Shown piece after piece: positions 24,248 through 32,662 of a DNA stretch of 64,000 bases. The notes under the pieces were generated by a model that saw only the letters and a program-made list of their open reading frames with translations, was not told the DNA's origin and made no database searches. The first letter of the stretch is position 1, and each line of letters starts with the position of its first letter. The DNA is from Sphingomonadales bacterium (lineage in GTDB: Bacteria > Pseudomonadota > Alphaproteobacteria > Sphingomonadales > Sphingomonadaceae), in NCBI GenBank assembly GCA_017302615.1, contig JAFLDB010000003.1:62001-126000 (forward strand), in the 5' to 3' direction. The position numbers and the translations under genes are program-made.

Positions 24248-26881
24248 CTAATCGAGGTTCGGACGCAACCAGCGTTCGGCCACGGCCAGATCGATTTCGC
24301 GCCGTGCGGCATAGTCTTCCAGCTGGTCGCGCCCGATCCGCGCCACGCCGAAATACTGGCTTTCGGGGTGGGCGAAGTAAAAGCCCGATACCGCCGCCGT
24401 CGGCAGCATCGCCTGGCTTTCGGTCAGGGTGATGCCGGTGTTGGCGGTGGCGTCCAGCAGCTCGAACAGGATCGGCTTCAGCGAGTGGTCCGGGCAGGCC
24501 GGATAGCCGGGGGCCGGGCGGATCCCGCGGTATTCCTCGCGGATCAGCGCCTCGTTGGTCAGCTGCTCGCCGGGGGCATAGCCCCACAGCTGGGTGCGCA
24601 CGTGCTGGTGGAGCCGCTCGGCGAAGGCTTCGGCGAAGCGGTCGGCCAGGGCTTTCAGCAGGATGTCGTTGTAATCGTCATGCGCCGCGCGGAACCGCTC
24701 CAGGTGCGGCTCGATCCCGTGGATGCCCACCGCAAAGCCGCCGATCCAGTCACCATCCGGATCGATGAAATCGGCCAGGCAGAAGTTTGCCCGGTCACGG
24801 CTCTTGCGGATCTGCTGGCGCAGGAACGGCAGGCGCACGTGGCGCTCTTCCTCGGTCAGGTAGACCATCACGTCATCGCCCTGCCGCTCGCACGGCCAGA
24901 ACCCGGCGACCCCGCGCGCGGTCAGCCACTTTTCGCTGATGATCCGGTCGAGCATCGCCCGCGCATCCTTGTAGAGCGCGCGGGCGCTTTCCCCGACCAC
25001 TTCGTCATCAAGGATCGCCGGGAAGGTCCCGGCCAGTTCCCAGGCGCGGAAGAACGGGGTCCAGTCGAAGCATTCGGCCAGATCGGCCAGATCCCAGCTG
25101 TCGAACACGTGCAGACCCGGCTGTTCGGGCGGCGGGGCCTTTTCCGACAGGTCGGCCTTGAAGCCGTTGATCTGCGCATCCTCCAGGCTGAGCAGGACCG
25201 AGGCTTCCTTGCCCGCGCGGACATCGCGGACGTGCTGGTATTCCTCCGCCACGCTGGCGATGAACGGTTCGGCCTGGGTGTCCGACAGGAGCTGGCTGGC
25301 CACGCCGACCGCGCGGCTGGCATCGAGCACGTGGATCACCGGGCCGTCATAGGCCGGGTCGATCTTCAGCGCGGTGTGGACCTTGCTGGTGGTCGCCCCG
25401 CCGATCAGCAGCGGAATCGTGAAACCGGCGCGCTGCATTTCCTCGGCCACGGTGACCATCTCGTCGAGGCTGGGCGTGATGAGGCCGGACAGGCCGATGA
25501 TGTCGGCCTCTTCCTTGCGGGCGGTGTCGAGGATGACCGACCACGGCACCATGACGCCCAGGTCGATCACTTCATAACCGTTGCACTGCAGGACCACGCC
25601 GACGATGTTCTTGCCGATATCGTGGACGTCGCCCTTCACGGTCGCCATCACGATCCGGCCCTTGGCCTTGGCGCCTTCCTCCTTTTCCGCTTCGATGAAG
25701 GGGATCAGGTGGGCGACGGCCTTCTTCATCACCCGGGCCGATTTTACCACCTGCGGCAGGAACATTTTCCCTGCACCGAACAGGTCGCCGACCGTGTTCA
25801 TGCCGGCCATCAGCGGGCCTTCGATCACTTCGATCGGGCGGCCGCCCCGCTCCTTCGCCGCCTGGCGGGCTTCCTCGGTATCCTCGACGATATGGGCGTC
25901 GATGCCCTTGACCAGCGCGTGTTCCAGCCGCCGGACCACGTCCCAGCCGCGCCACTCCTCGGCTTCCTTGGCCGTCTTGGCATCGGTGCCCTTGAAGCTT
26001 TCGGCCAGCGTGATCAGCCGCTCGGTCGCGCCCTCGTCGCGGTTGAGGATCACGTCCTCGCAGGCTTCGCGCAGCGCCGGGTCGATCAGGTCATAGACGT
26101 CGAGCTGCCCGGCATTGACGATTGCCATGTCCAGCCCGGCCGGGATCGCGTGATAGAGGAACACGGAGTGCATCGCCCGGCGCACCGGCTCGTTGCCGCG
26201 GAACGAAAACGACAGGTTGGACAGCCCGCCGCTGAAATGGACATGCGGGCAGCGCTGCCGGATCTCGCGCACCGCCTCGATGAAATCGACCGCGTAATTG
26301 TTGTGCTCCTCGATTCCCGTCGCCACGGCGAAGACGTTGGGATCGAAGATGATGTCTTCCGGCGGAAAGCCGATCCCGGTCAGCAGCTTGTAAGCCCGCT
26401 CGCAGATTTCGACCTTGCGGTCCTTCGTATCGGCCTGGCCCTTCTCGTCGAACGCCATGACGACCACGGCCGCGCCATAGTCCATGCATTTGCGGGCCTG
26501 GTCGAGGAAGGCTTCCTCGCCTTCCTTCATCGAGATCGAATTGACGATCGGCTTGCCCGACACGCATTTCAGGCCGGCCTCGATCACTTCCCACTTGGAA
26601 CTGTCGATCATCACGGGAACCCGGGCGATGTCCGGCTCGGCCGCGATCAGCTTCAGGAACGTGGTCATGGCGTGGACCGCGTCGAGCAGGCCTTCGTCCA
26701 TGTTGACGTCGATGATCTGGGCGCCGTTCTCAACCTGCTGGCGCGCGACTTCGACCGCCCTGGCATAGTCCCCGGCCAGGATCAGCTTCTTGAAGGCGGC
26801 CGAGCCGGTGACATTGGTGCGCTCGCCGATGTTGACGAAAGCGGAGCCGGTGGCGCGGGGGGAAGTGGTGCTGTCAGTCAT
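24248..26881 (-). CDS. metH: Methionine synthase, cobalamin-dependent: folate, cobalamin and activation domains
   Basis: This 877-residue protein is the second piece of a split MetH. Domains in order: pterin-binding ([19 protein letters not shown] at residues 15-33), cap and B12-binding ([11 protein letters not shown] with the cobalt ligand His420, then [13 protein letters not shown]), and the C-terminal S-adenosylmethionine-dependent activation domain, ending in the [12 protein letters not shown] and [20 protein letters not shown] blocks. The N-terminal homocysteine domain is a separate gene upstream. The ATG at 26881 is used; a GTG at 26890, overlapping the previous stop as GTGA, is equally possible. 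It is the last gene of the methionine operon. Confidence 0.95.
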   Translation of the reverse strand: MTDSTTSPRATGSAFVNIGERTNVTGSAAFKKLILAGDYARAVEVARQQVENGAQIIDVNMDEGLLDAVHAMTTFLKLIAAEPDIARVPVMIDSSKWEVIEAGLKCVSGKPIVNSISMKEGEEAFLDQARKCMDYGAAVVVMAFDEKGQADTKDRKVEICERAYKLLTGIGFPPEDIIFDPNVFAVATGIEEHNNYAVDFIEAVREIRQRCPHVHFSGGLSNLSFSFRGNEPVRRAMHSVFLYHAIPAGLDMAIVNAGQLDVYDLIDPALREACEDVILNRDEGATERLITLAESFKGTDAKTAKEAEEWRGWDVVRRLEHALVKGIDAHIVEDTEEARQAAKERGGRPIEVIEGPLMAGMNTVGDLFGAGKMFLPQVVKSARVMKKAVAHLIPFIEAEKEEGAKAKGRIVMATVKGDVHDIGKNIVGVVLQCNGYEVIDLGVMVPWSVILDTARKEEADIIGLSGLITPSLDEMVTVAEEMQRAGFTIPLLIGGATTSKVHTALKIDPAYDGPVIHVLDASRAVGVASQLLSDTQAEPFIASVAEEYQHVRDVRAGKEASVLLSLEDAQINGFKADLSEKAPPPEQPGLHVFDSWDLADLAECFDWTPFFRAWELAGTFPAILDDEVVGESARALYKDARAMLDRIISEKWLTARGVAGFWPCERQGDDVMVYLTEEERHVRLPFLRQQIRKSRDRANFCLADFIDPDGDWIGGFAVGIHGIEPHLERFRAAHDDYNDILLKALADRFAEAFAERLHQHVRTQLWGYAPGEQLTNEALIREEYRGIRPAPGYPACPDHSLKPILFELLDATANTGITLTESQAMLPTAAVSGFYFAHPESQYFGVARIGRDQLEDYAARREIDLAVAERWLRPNLD

Positions 26882-26886
26882 CGGTT

Positions 26887-27936
26887 TCACGCCGCCACGG
26901 TAAAGGGTTCAAGCCCGGCCAGCCGGGTCACCGGTTCGGCCTTGGGCAACTGGCGGGGGGGCAGGCCGGTGGCGGCCCGGGCAATCGCGGCGATGTGGTC
27001 CGGGGTCGATCCGCAGCAGCCGCCCAGCGCGTTGATCAGGCCATGTTCGGCCCATTCGCGGACCAGGCCGGCGGTGGTTTCCGGCATTTCGTCATACTGG
27101 CCCAGCTCGTTGGGCAGGCCGGCGTTGGGATAGACCATGATCAGCGTGTCGGCGATGGCGGCCAGCGCGCGGACGTGCGGGCGCAACTGGGTGGCGCCGA
27201 ACGAGCAGTTCAGCCCGATGGTCAGCGGCTTGGCATGGCGCACCGCGTACCAGAACGCCTCGACCGTGTGGCCGGAAAGGTTGCGGCCGGACAGATCGGT
27301 CAGCGTCATCGACAGCATGATCGGAATGTCGCGGCCCAGCTCGCGCTCCAGCTGCTTGACCGCCATGATCCCGGCCTTGGCGTTGAGCGTGTCGAACACC
27401 GTTTCGATCAGGATGAAATCGGCCCCGCCCTCAACCAGCGCGGCGGCCTGTTCGTGATAGACGTCGACCAGATGGTCCCAGTCGATCTCGCGGTAACCGG
27501 GGTCGTTGACGTCGGGCGAAAGCGACAGGGTCTTGTTGGTTGGCCCGATCGCGCCGGCGACAAAGCGCGGGCGGCCGTCCCTGGCGGCGAATTCGTCCGC
27601 CACCCGGCGGGCCAGCTGCGCGCTGGCCAGGTTGATTTCCCGCACCAGGTGCTCCGCGCCGTAATCGGCCTGGCTGATCCGGTTGGCGGAAAAGGTGTTG
27701 GTCTCGGCAATGTCGGCCCCGGCCGCGAAATAGGCGCGGTGGATCGATTCGGGCACTTCCGGCTTGGTCAGGGCCAGGATGTCGTTGTTGCCCTTCTGGT
27801 CCTTCGACAGGCCCAGCGACCCGGCATAGTCGGCCTCGGTCAGCTTCCAGCGCTGGATCTCGGTGCCGAAGGCCCCGTCGATGATCAGGATGCGCTTGGC
27901 CGCTTCGGCCTGGAACGTTTCACGCGGGGTCATCAT
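26887..27936 (-). CDS. metH: Methionine synthase, homocysteine-binding part
   Basis: The 349-residue protein is the homocysteine S-methyltransferase domain of MetH as its own gene. Zinc ligands Cys244 (GLNCSFGA) and Cys307-Cys308 ([10 protein letters not shown]) are intact, and the barrel start [16 protein letters not shown] is conserved. The separation from the cobalamin part is a true gene split: this gene ends in its own stop, and the next has its own start. The start at 27936 (ATGATGA) overlaps the metF stop, with AAGGA six bases ahead; the long upstream frame belongs to metF in another frame and is not real. Confidence 0.94.
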   Translation of the reverse strand: MMTPRETFQAEAAKRILIIDGAFGTEIQRWKLTEADYAGSLGLSKDQKGNNDILALTKPEVPESIHRAYFAAGADIAETNTFSANRISQADYGAEHLVREINLASAQLARRVADEFAARDGRPRFVAGAIGPTNKTLSLSPDVNDPGYREIDWDHLVDVYHEQAAALVEGGADFILIETVFDTLNAKAGIMAVKQLERELGRDIPIMLSMTLTDLSGRNLSGHTVEAFWYAVRHAKPLTIGLNCSFGATQLRPHVRALAAIADTLIMVYPNAGLPNELGQYDEMPETTAGLVREWAEHGLINALGGCCGSTPDHIAAIARAATGLPPRQLPKAEPVTRLAGLEPFTVAA

Positions 27937-28847
27937 TGGGCATCCTTGGGGCGCAGGCCGAGCAGGTGGCAGATCGCATAGGACAGCTCGGCGCGGTTGA
28001 GAGTGTAGAAGTGGAACTGGCGCACGCCGCCGGCATAGAGCCTGCGGCACATTTCGGCGGCGACCGTGGCGGCCACCAGCTGGCGCGCGGCGGGCAGATC
28101 GTCCAGCCCTTCGAACAGGTGGGCCAGCCATGCCGGAACGGCAGTGCCGGTCATCCCGGACATGCGCTGCACGGCGGCGAAATTGCTGACCGGCATGATC
28201 CCCGGCACGATCTCCGCGTCGATCCCGGCGGCCGCGGCAGCATCGCGGAAACGGAAGAAGGTGTCCGGTTCGAAGAAGAACTGGGTGATCGCGCGGTCGG
28301 CCCCGGCATCGATCTTGCGCTTCAGGTTGTCGAGGTCGGCCTCGGCGCTGGCGGCTTCGGGATGGGTTTCGGGATAGGCCCCCACCGAGATTTCAAACGG
28401 AGCGACCGCTTTCAGTCCCGCGACCAGATCGGCCGCGCTGGCATAGCCGTCGGGCCGGGCGACGAACCTGGTCCCGGCCTGCGGCGGATCGCCGCGCAGG
28501 GCAACGATGTGGCGCACGCCGATGTTCCAGTAATCGCGGGCGATTTCCTCGATCTCGGCCCGGCTGGCATCGACGCAGGTCAGGTGCGCGGCGGCGGGAA
28601 TGCTGGTTTCGCGCACGATCCGCTCCACCGTGGCGTGGGTCCGCTCGCGCGTGGTCCCGCCCGCGCCATAGGTGACCGAGACGAACCGCGGCCCCAGCGG
28701 CGCCAGGGTGGCGATCGATTCCCACAGGATCTCGCCCATCCGCTCGGTCTTGGGCGGGAAGAATTCGAAACTGACGCCAATGTCGCCTTCAAGGCCCGCG
28801 AACAGCGGAGTGGCAAGGGCGCGGCGGGCTTCGCTGCTCGGGTTCAT
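27933..28847 (-). CDS. metF: 5,10-methylenetetrahydrofolate reductase
   Basis: A 304-residue MetF. The N-terminal ISFEFFPPKTERM-type block is present as GVSFEFFPPKTERMGE, with the active-site Glu, followed by FVSVTYGAGGTTRERTH and HLTCVDASRAEIEEIARDYW, then RGDPP and the C-terminal flavin/folate region ITQFFFEPDTFFRFRDAA. It makes the methyl-folate used by the two MetH proteins encoded next. Its ATG overlaps the stop of the ArsR-methyltransferase gene and its stop overlaps the next start, so all four genes are coupled. Confidence 0.95.
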   Translation of the reverse strand: MNPSSEARRALATPLFAGLEGDIGVSFEFFPPKTERMGEILWESIATLAPLGPRFVSVTYGAGGTTRERTHATVERIVRETSIPAAAHLTCVDASRAEIEEIARDYWNIGVRHIVALRGDPPQAGTRFVARPDGYASAADLVAGLKAVAPFEISVGAYPETHPEAASAEADLDNLKRKIDAGADRAITQFFFEPDTFFRFRDAAAAAGIDAEIVPGIMPVSNFAAVQRMSGMTGTAVPAWLAHLFEGLDDLPAARQLVAATVAAEMCRRLYAGGVRQFHFYTLNRAELSYAICHLLGLRPKDAQ

Positions 28848-29833
28848 GCGGAAATGGCCTTCTTGGGGGATGCGGGGGCGGGCGCGGCCAGACGGCGGCC
28901 GGTCCAGATCTTCACGGTCAGCGGCTTGCCCGGCAGGGCGACCGGTGCGGCGGCGGCAAAGCCGGCCTCGGCCAGCAGGGCCAGCATCGCCTCGTCTGAA
29001 AAGCCGAGGCGGGCGTGGGCATGCTCGGTGCGCAGCTCCTCACGCTCGTGCGCGGCAAAATCGACCACAGCGATGGTTCCACCGGACCGGCATACCCGCG
29101 CGGCCTCGGCCAGCGCGGCCAGCGGATCCTGCGCATAGTGCAGCACCTGGTGGAACACGACCGTATCGAAGCTGGCCGCAGCAAAAGGCAGGGCGGTGAA
29201 ATCGCCCTGGACCAGGTCGACCTGCCCGGCCGGCAGGTCCTGCAGCCGGGTCCGGGCGAGGCGGAGCATGTCCGGGCTCTTGTCCAGCCCGGTAACATGG
29301 CTGGCGCGCGGGCTGAGCAACTGGGCAATCCGGCCGGTGCCGGTGCCGATGTCCAGCAGCGCGCCAAGCCCGCCTTCGCCCAGCGCGCCCTGCAGGGCGG
29401 CCTCGACCGGACCGTCCGGGGAGTGCAGGCTGCGTAGCCGGTCCCATTCGTCGGCATGGCGGGCGAAATAGCTTTCCGCCGCGCTTTCCCGCGCGGCGCG
29501 GATCGCGGCCAGATGGCGGCGATCCTCGGCGCAGCGGGCGGCGAACTGGGCATCGCCCTCTTCGGCCACGGCCAGCAGGCGGGCGGCCGCCGCGCCCAGC
29601 GGCGGGGCGCGGTGTTCGCCGATCGCGCTGCGCAGGAACACCCAGGCCCCTTCCTTGTGTCGTTCGGCCAGGCCGGCATCGCACAGGATCCGCACATGGC
29701 GTGACACGCGCGGCTGGCTTTGTCCCAGCACCTGTGCCAATTCCCCCACCGACAGCTCCATCGCCGCGAGCAGGCGCATGATGCGCAGCCGCGTCGGGTC
29801 CGCCAGGGCGCGAAGGGTGGGTTCGATCCGCAT
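28844..29833 (-). CDS. ArsR-type regulator fused to a methyltransferase domain (SahR-like)
   Basis: The 329-residue protein joins an N-terminal ArsR winged helix (residues 1-95; recognition region ELAQVLGQSQPRVSRHVRIL) to a class I S-adenosylmethionine methyltransferase-like domain (LLDIGTGTGRIAQLLSPRAS near residue 160, then VVFHQVLHYAQDPL). The ArsR part lacks an obvious metal-binding cysteine pair. Proteins of this kind head methionine operons, and the SahR group senses S-adenosyl-homocysteine. The ATG at 29833 is chosen; a GTG six bases upstream is in frame. A perfect inverted repeat just before the start suggests self-control. Confidence 0.88.
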   Translation of the reverse strand: MRIEPTLRALADPTRLRIMRLLAAMELSVGELAQVLGQSQPRVSRHVRILCDAGLAERHKEGAWVFLRSAIGEHRAPPLGAAAARLLAVAEEGDAQFAARCAEDRRHLAAIRAARESAAESYFARHADEWDRLRSLHSPDGPVEAALQGALGEGGLGALLDIGTGTGRIAQLLSPRASHVTGLDKSPDMLRLARTRLQDLPAGQVDLVQGDFTALPFAAASFDTVVFHQVLHYAQDPLAALAEAARVCRSGGTIAVVDFAAHEREELRTEHAHARLGFSDEAMLALLAEAGFAAAAPVALPGKPLTVKIWTGRRLAAPAPASPKKAISA

Positions 29834-29842
29834 TGCCACATC

Positions 29843-29862
29843 ATATAAAGAAATCTTTATAT
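29843..29862. promoter_or_regulatory. Perfect inverted repeat before the ArsR-metF-metH operon (operator)
   Basis: ATATAAAG, AAAT, CTTTATAT is a perfect 8-bp inverted repeat with a four-base spacer. It begins nine bases upstream of the ArsR-methyltransferase ATG and lies in an AT-rich patch of an otherwise GC-rich window. Position, symmetry and size fit an ArsR-family dimer site, so the encoded regulator very likely represses its own operon here. Confidence 0.7.
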
Positions 29863-29898
29863 CCGATCAACCACTCGCTGCGGGAATGTGACATTTTG

Positions 29899-29926
29899 GG
29901 GAATTGGCGGTTGGCAGCCGATTCCC
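29899..29926 (+). other. 10-bp hairpin in the divergent region before the lipoprotein gene
   Basis: GGGAATTGGC (29899-29908) pairs with GCCGATTCCC (29917-29926) over ten positions with one G-U pair and an eight-base loop. It lies 68 bases before the small lipoprotein start codon. No T run follows, so it is not an obvious terminator; it may be a leader structure or chance. Confidence 0.3.
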
Positions 29927-29993
29927 GCGCGGTTAGAACCCTGCCCACGCGGCAATCGGGCCGCCGGGCCGCACGTTCTGAAAGGTTGATTGC

Positions 29994-30188
29994 ATGAAGA
30001 AGTCGCTCACTCTCGCTCTTGCTTCCGGCGCCGCCCTGCTGCTCGCGGCATGCGGCTCGTCCGAAAGCGCCAAGGAAGAAGCCCAGGCCGACAGCGTCGA
30101 AATGCCGGCTGAGGAAGCGGTGGGCGACATCGCGGCTACCCCGGTGACCGATGCCTCGGCCGCGGCCGGTGCCGAAGCGGCCAAGTAA
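29994..30188 (+). CDS. Small lipoprotein
   Basis: The 64-residue product has a lipoprotein signal (MKKSLTLALASGAALLLAAC) with lipobox LLAAC; the cysteine at residue 20 would be lipidated. The mature part, about 45 residues, is acidic and alanine-rich with no recognised domain. AAAGG precedes the ATG by about ten bases. A terminator follows the stop. A second lipoprotein of similar character comes next, so the two may be diverged relatives. Confidence 0.75.
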   Translation: MKKSLTLALASGAALLLAACGSSESAKEEAQADSVEMPAEEAVGDIAATPVTDASAAAGAEAAK

Positions 30189-30212
30189 TCCGCCTGACCG
30201 GGCAGGATCGAA

Positions 30213-30249
30213 GGCGGGCGGGGCCACGGCTCCGGCCCGCCTTTTCCTT
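30213..30249 (+). terminator. Intrinsic terminator after the first lipoprotein gene
   Basis: GGCGGGC (30213-30219) pairs with GCCCGCC (30235-30241) and is followed by TTTTCCTTT. The stem and T-rich tail sit 25 bases past the lipoprotein stop and read on the plus strand. Confidence 0.65.
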
Positions 30250-30275
30250 TGCGCGGGCCGCGCTATGGTGCGGCC

Positions 30276-30491
30276 ATGCGCAGTGTCCCGATCCTTGCCG
30301 TCCTGATTCTGCTGGCCGCCTGCGGAGACGATAACCGCACCGCCGGCGGAGTGACCAAGGCCGAGGCCGAGGCGCTCGACGAAGCGGCCGAGATTATCGA
30401 GCAGCAGCGCCTACCGGCCGAAGCGGTCCAGCCGGGTGAGGCGCCGGCTGCCGAAGGCGCCGCTACCGATCCGCCCAAGAGCGGCGGTTGA
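30276..30491 (+). CDS. Small lipoprotein, second copy-like gene
   Basis: A 71-residue product with signal MRSVPILAVLILLAACGDDN and lipobox LLAAC (lipidated Cys at residue 16). The mature portion is acidic and rich in Ala, Glu and Pro, with the helical stretch KAEAEALDEAAEIIEQQRLP. No domain is recognised. The ATG at 30276 is preferred over a start 27 bases upstream because it puts the charged residues directly before the hydrophobic core. The next gene, on the same strand, begins 64 bases later after an operator-like site. Confidence 0.65.
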   Translation: MRSVPILAVLILLAACGDDNRTAGGVTKAEAEALDEAAEIIEQQRLPAEAVQPGEAPAAEGAATDPPKSGG

Positions 30492-30519
30492 TTTTGCCGG
30501 TCCGCTCCGTAAGGGGTGA

Positions 30520-30535
30520 TTAAACGATCGGTTAA
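30520..30535. promoter_or_regulatory. Near-palindromic operator before the acyl-CoA operon
   Basis: TTAAACGATCGGTTAA matches its own reverse complement at 14 of 16 positions. It lies five bases before the ribosome binding site (AAAGGA) of the first gene of the six-gene acyl-CoA operon. The form is typical of TetR-family operators that control acyl-CoA catabolism; no such regulator is in the window near it. Confidence 0.55.
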
Positions 30536-30555
30536 ACGGGAAAGGATTCGCCGCC

Positions 30556-31470
30556 GTGGGCATGCTTGAAGGCAAGGTTGTGGCAGTGACGGGCGCCGGG
30601 CGCGGCGTGGGGCGCGAGATTGCGCTGCTCTGCGCGAAGCACGGTGCGGCCGTGGTAGTCAACGATCCCGGTGTCGGTGGCGGCGGTGAGGGCGGGGATG
30701 AAGGCCCGGCCCAGGAAACCGTCAACGACATCATCGCGGCGGGCGGCAAGGCCCACGCCAACCTGGCCTTCGTGAACGACCCGGCCGGTGCCGCCTCGAT
30801 CATCGAGGATGCGGTCCAGCGGTTCGGGCGGATCGATGCCGTGGTCAACAATGCCGGCATCCTTCGCGACACGATCTGGCACAAAATGAGCCACGAGGAC
30901 TGGCGCGCGGTGATCGACGTGCATCTCAACGGCACGTTCAACGTTTCCAAGGCGGCGACGCCCTATTTCCGCGAGCAGCAATCGGGCAGCTTCATCCACT
31001 TCACCTCCACTTCCGGCCTGATCGGCAACATCGGCCAGGCCAACTATTCGGCGGCCAAGCTGGGGATCGTCGGCCTGTCGCAGTCGATCGCGCTCGACAT
31101 GGCCCGCGCCGGGGTGCGCTCCAACTGCATCGCGCCGTTTGCCTGGAGCCGGATGACCGCCTCGATCCCGGCCGAAACGCCGGAACAGAAGCAGCGGGTC
31201 GAGCGGCTCAAGACGATGAGCGCCGACAAGATCGCGCCGCTGGTGGTCTACCTTGCTTCGGATGCCAGCCAGGAAGTGACCAACCAGATCTTCTCGGTCC
31301 GCAAGAACGAGATCGTGCTCTACAACAAGCCGCGCCCGATCCGTTCGATGACCAAGCTGGAAGGCTGGACGCCGGAAAGCATTGCCGATGAGCTGATCCC
31401 GGCCTTCAAGCCCAGCTTTGCCCGCAGCGACGAGGTTTCGGCCCACGTCTTCCCCTATGACCCGATCTGA
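30556..31470 (+). CDS. Short-chain dehydrogenase, 3-hydroxyacyl-CoA dehydrogenase type
   Basis: The 304-residue SDR has the cofactor motif TGAGRGVG at residues 12-19, NNAGI, and the catalytic YSAAK (with the matching Ser in STSGL). The insertion VVVNDPGVGGGGEGGDEGPA is like the dehydrogenase part of peroxisomal multifunctional enzyme 2 (17-beta-HSD4), and the protein is longer than simple FabG. It would oxidise a 3-hydroxyacyl-CoA to the ketone. The GTG at 30556 is preferred because AAAGGA lies nine bases ahead; an ATG two codons on is an alternative. First gene of a tight six-gene operon. Confidence 0.85.
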   Translation: MGMLEGKVVAVTGAGRGVGREIALLCAKHGAAVVVNDPGVGGGGEGGDEGPAQETVNDIIAAGGKAHANLAFVNDPAGAASIIEDAVQRFGRIDAVVNNAGILRDTIWHKMSHEDWRAVIDVHLNGTFNVSKAATPYFREQQSGSFIHFTSTSGLIGNIGQANYSAAKLGIVGLSQSIALDMARAGVRSNCIAPFAWSRMTASIPAETPEQKQRVERLKTMSADKIAPLVVYLASDASQEVTNQIFSVRKNEIVLYNKPRPIRSMTKLEGWTPESIADELIPAFKPSFARSDEVSAHVFPYDPI

Positions 31471-31480
31471 GGAACCCGCA

Positions 31481-32656
31481 ATGAACCCCGGCATGGACCC
31501 CGAAATCTTCGATCAGTTCATCGAGCAGCTGCGCCGTTATGTTCGCGAACGGCTGATCCCGGCCGAGGAAGAGGTGATCGCCCAGGACCGGATCCCGGAC
31601 GACATCCTGGCCGAAATGCGCGAGATGGGCCTGTTCGGGATCACCATCCCCGAAGAGTTCGGCGGCGCCGGGATGAACATCAGCCAGTATATCGAGACGG
31701 TGAAGCAGCTCAGCTATGCCTCGCCGGCCTATCGCTCGACCATCTCGATCAACATCGGCATGACCGGCTCCGCGATCAAGAATTTCGGCACGCCGGAACA
31801 GAAGGCCGAATGGCTGCCCCGGATTGCCAGCGGCGAGATCGCCTGCTTCGGCCTGACCGAGCCGGGTTCGGGATCGGACAGCGCGGCGATGCAGACCAGC
31901 GCGGTGCGCGATGGCAACGGCTACAAGCTCAACGGCACCAAGCGCTACATCACCAACAGCCCCTCGGCCAAGATCGGGCTGATCATGGCCCGTACCTCGA
32001 AAGAGGCGCTGCCCAAGAACGCCCACGTCTCGGCCTTCATCGTGGACATGACCACGCCGGGGATCACGATCGGCAAGCCCGACAAGAAGATGGGCCAGAC
32101 CGGCGCGCACATTGCCGACGTGATCATGGAAGACGTCCACATTCCCGGATCGGCACTGGTCGGCGGCGAGGAAGGACGCGGCTTCTCGATCGCGATGCAG
32201 AGCCTCGACAACGGGCGGCTCTCGGTCGCGGGGATGAGCGTGGGCATGGGCCGCCGCGCGCTCGACACCGCGATCCGCTATGCCACCGAACGCAAGGCCT
32301 TTGGCGAACCGATTGCCAACTTCCAGCTGATCCAGGCCATGCTGGCCGACAGCGAGGCCGAGCTCTACGCCGCCGAATGCATGATCGCGGATGCCTGCGC
32401 CCGGGCCGACCGGGGCGAGAACATCGTCCGCAAGGCGGCTGCGGCCAAGCTGTTCGCTTCGGAAACCTGCGGCCGCGTGGTCGATCGCTGCGTCCAGGTC
32501 TATGGCGGGGCGGGCTATCTGGCCGAGTATCCGGCCGAGCGGTTCTTCCGCGATGCCCGCATCCTGCGGATCTACGAAGGCACCAGCCAGATCATGCAGC
32601 TGCAGATCGCCAAGCACCTGTTGCGCGAATTCGCCAGCGAAGGCGCGGTCTGGTAA
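31481..32656 (+). CDS. Acyl-CoA dehydrogenase
   Basis: A 391-residue flavoenzyme of the standard size. Conserved parts are FGITIPEEFGGAGMN, then FGLTEPGSGSDSAAMQTSA, GYKLNGTKRYITNSP, and the C-terminal RIYEGTSQI with the catalytic glutamate. It introduces a double bond next to the thioester of an acyl-CoA, passing electrons to ETF. The ATG at 31481 starts ten bases after the SDR stop with GAGGAA ahead; upstream in-frame codons lie inside the SDR gene. It may act on straight or branched chains. Confidence 0.92.
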   Translation: MNPGMDPEIFDQFIEQLRRYVRERLIPAEEEVIAQDRIPDDILAEMREMGLFGITIPEEFGGAGMNISQYIETVKQLSYASPAYRSTISINIGMTGSAIKNFGTPEQKAEWLPRIASGEIACFGLTEPGSGSDSAAMQTSAVRDGNGYKLNGTKRYITNSPSAKIGLIMARTSKEALPKNAHVSAFIVDMTTPGITIGKPDKKMGQTGAHIADVIMEDVHIPGSALVGGEEGRGFSIAMQSLDNGRLSVAGMSVGMGRRALDTAIRYATERKAFGEPIANFQLIQAMLADSEAELYAAECMIADACARADRGENIVRKAAAAKLFASETCGRVVDRCVQVYGGAGYLAEYPAERFFRDARILRIYEGTSQIMQLQIAKHLLREFASEGAVW

Positions 32657-32662
32657 GGCGCG

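Noticed and set aside
26881..26890. Frameshift in a single metH gene
   Set aside because: Each part has its own conserved end and start, the join falls at a natural domain border, and split metH genes are usual in this group of bacteria.
24368..27133. 921-codon open frame on the plus strand
   Set aside because: It is antisense to both metH genes, which have intact catalytic motifs; low-complexity composition without similarity to any family.
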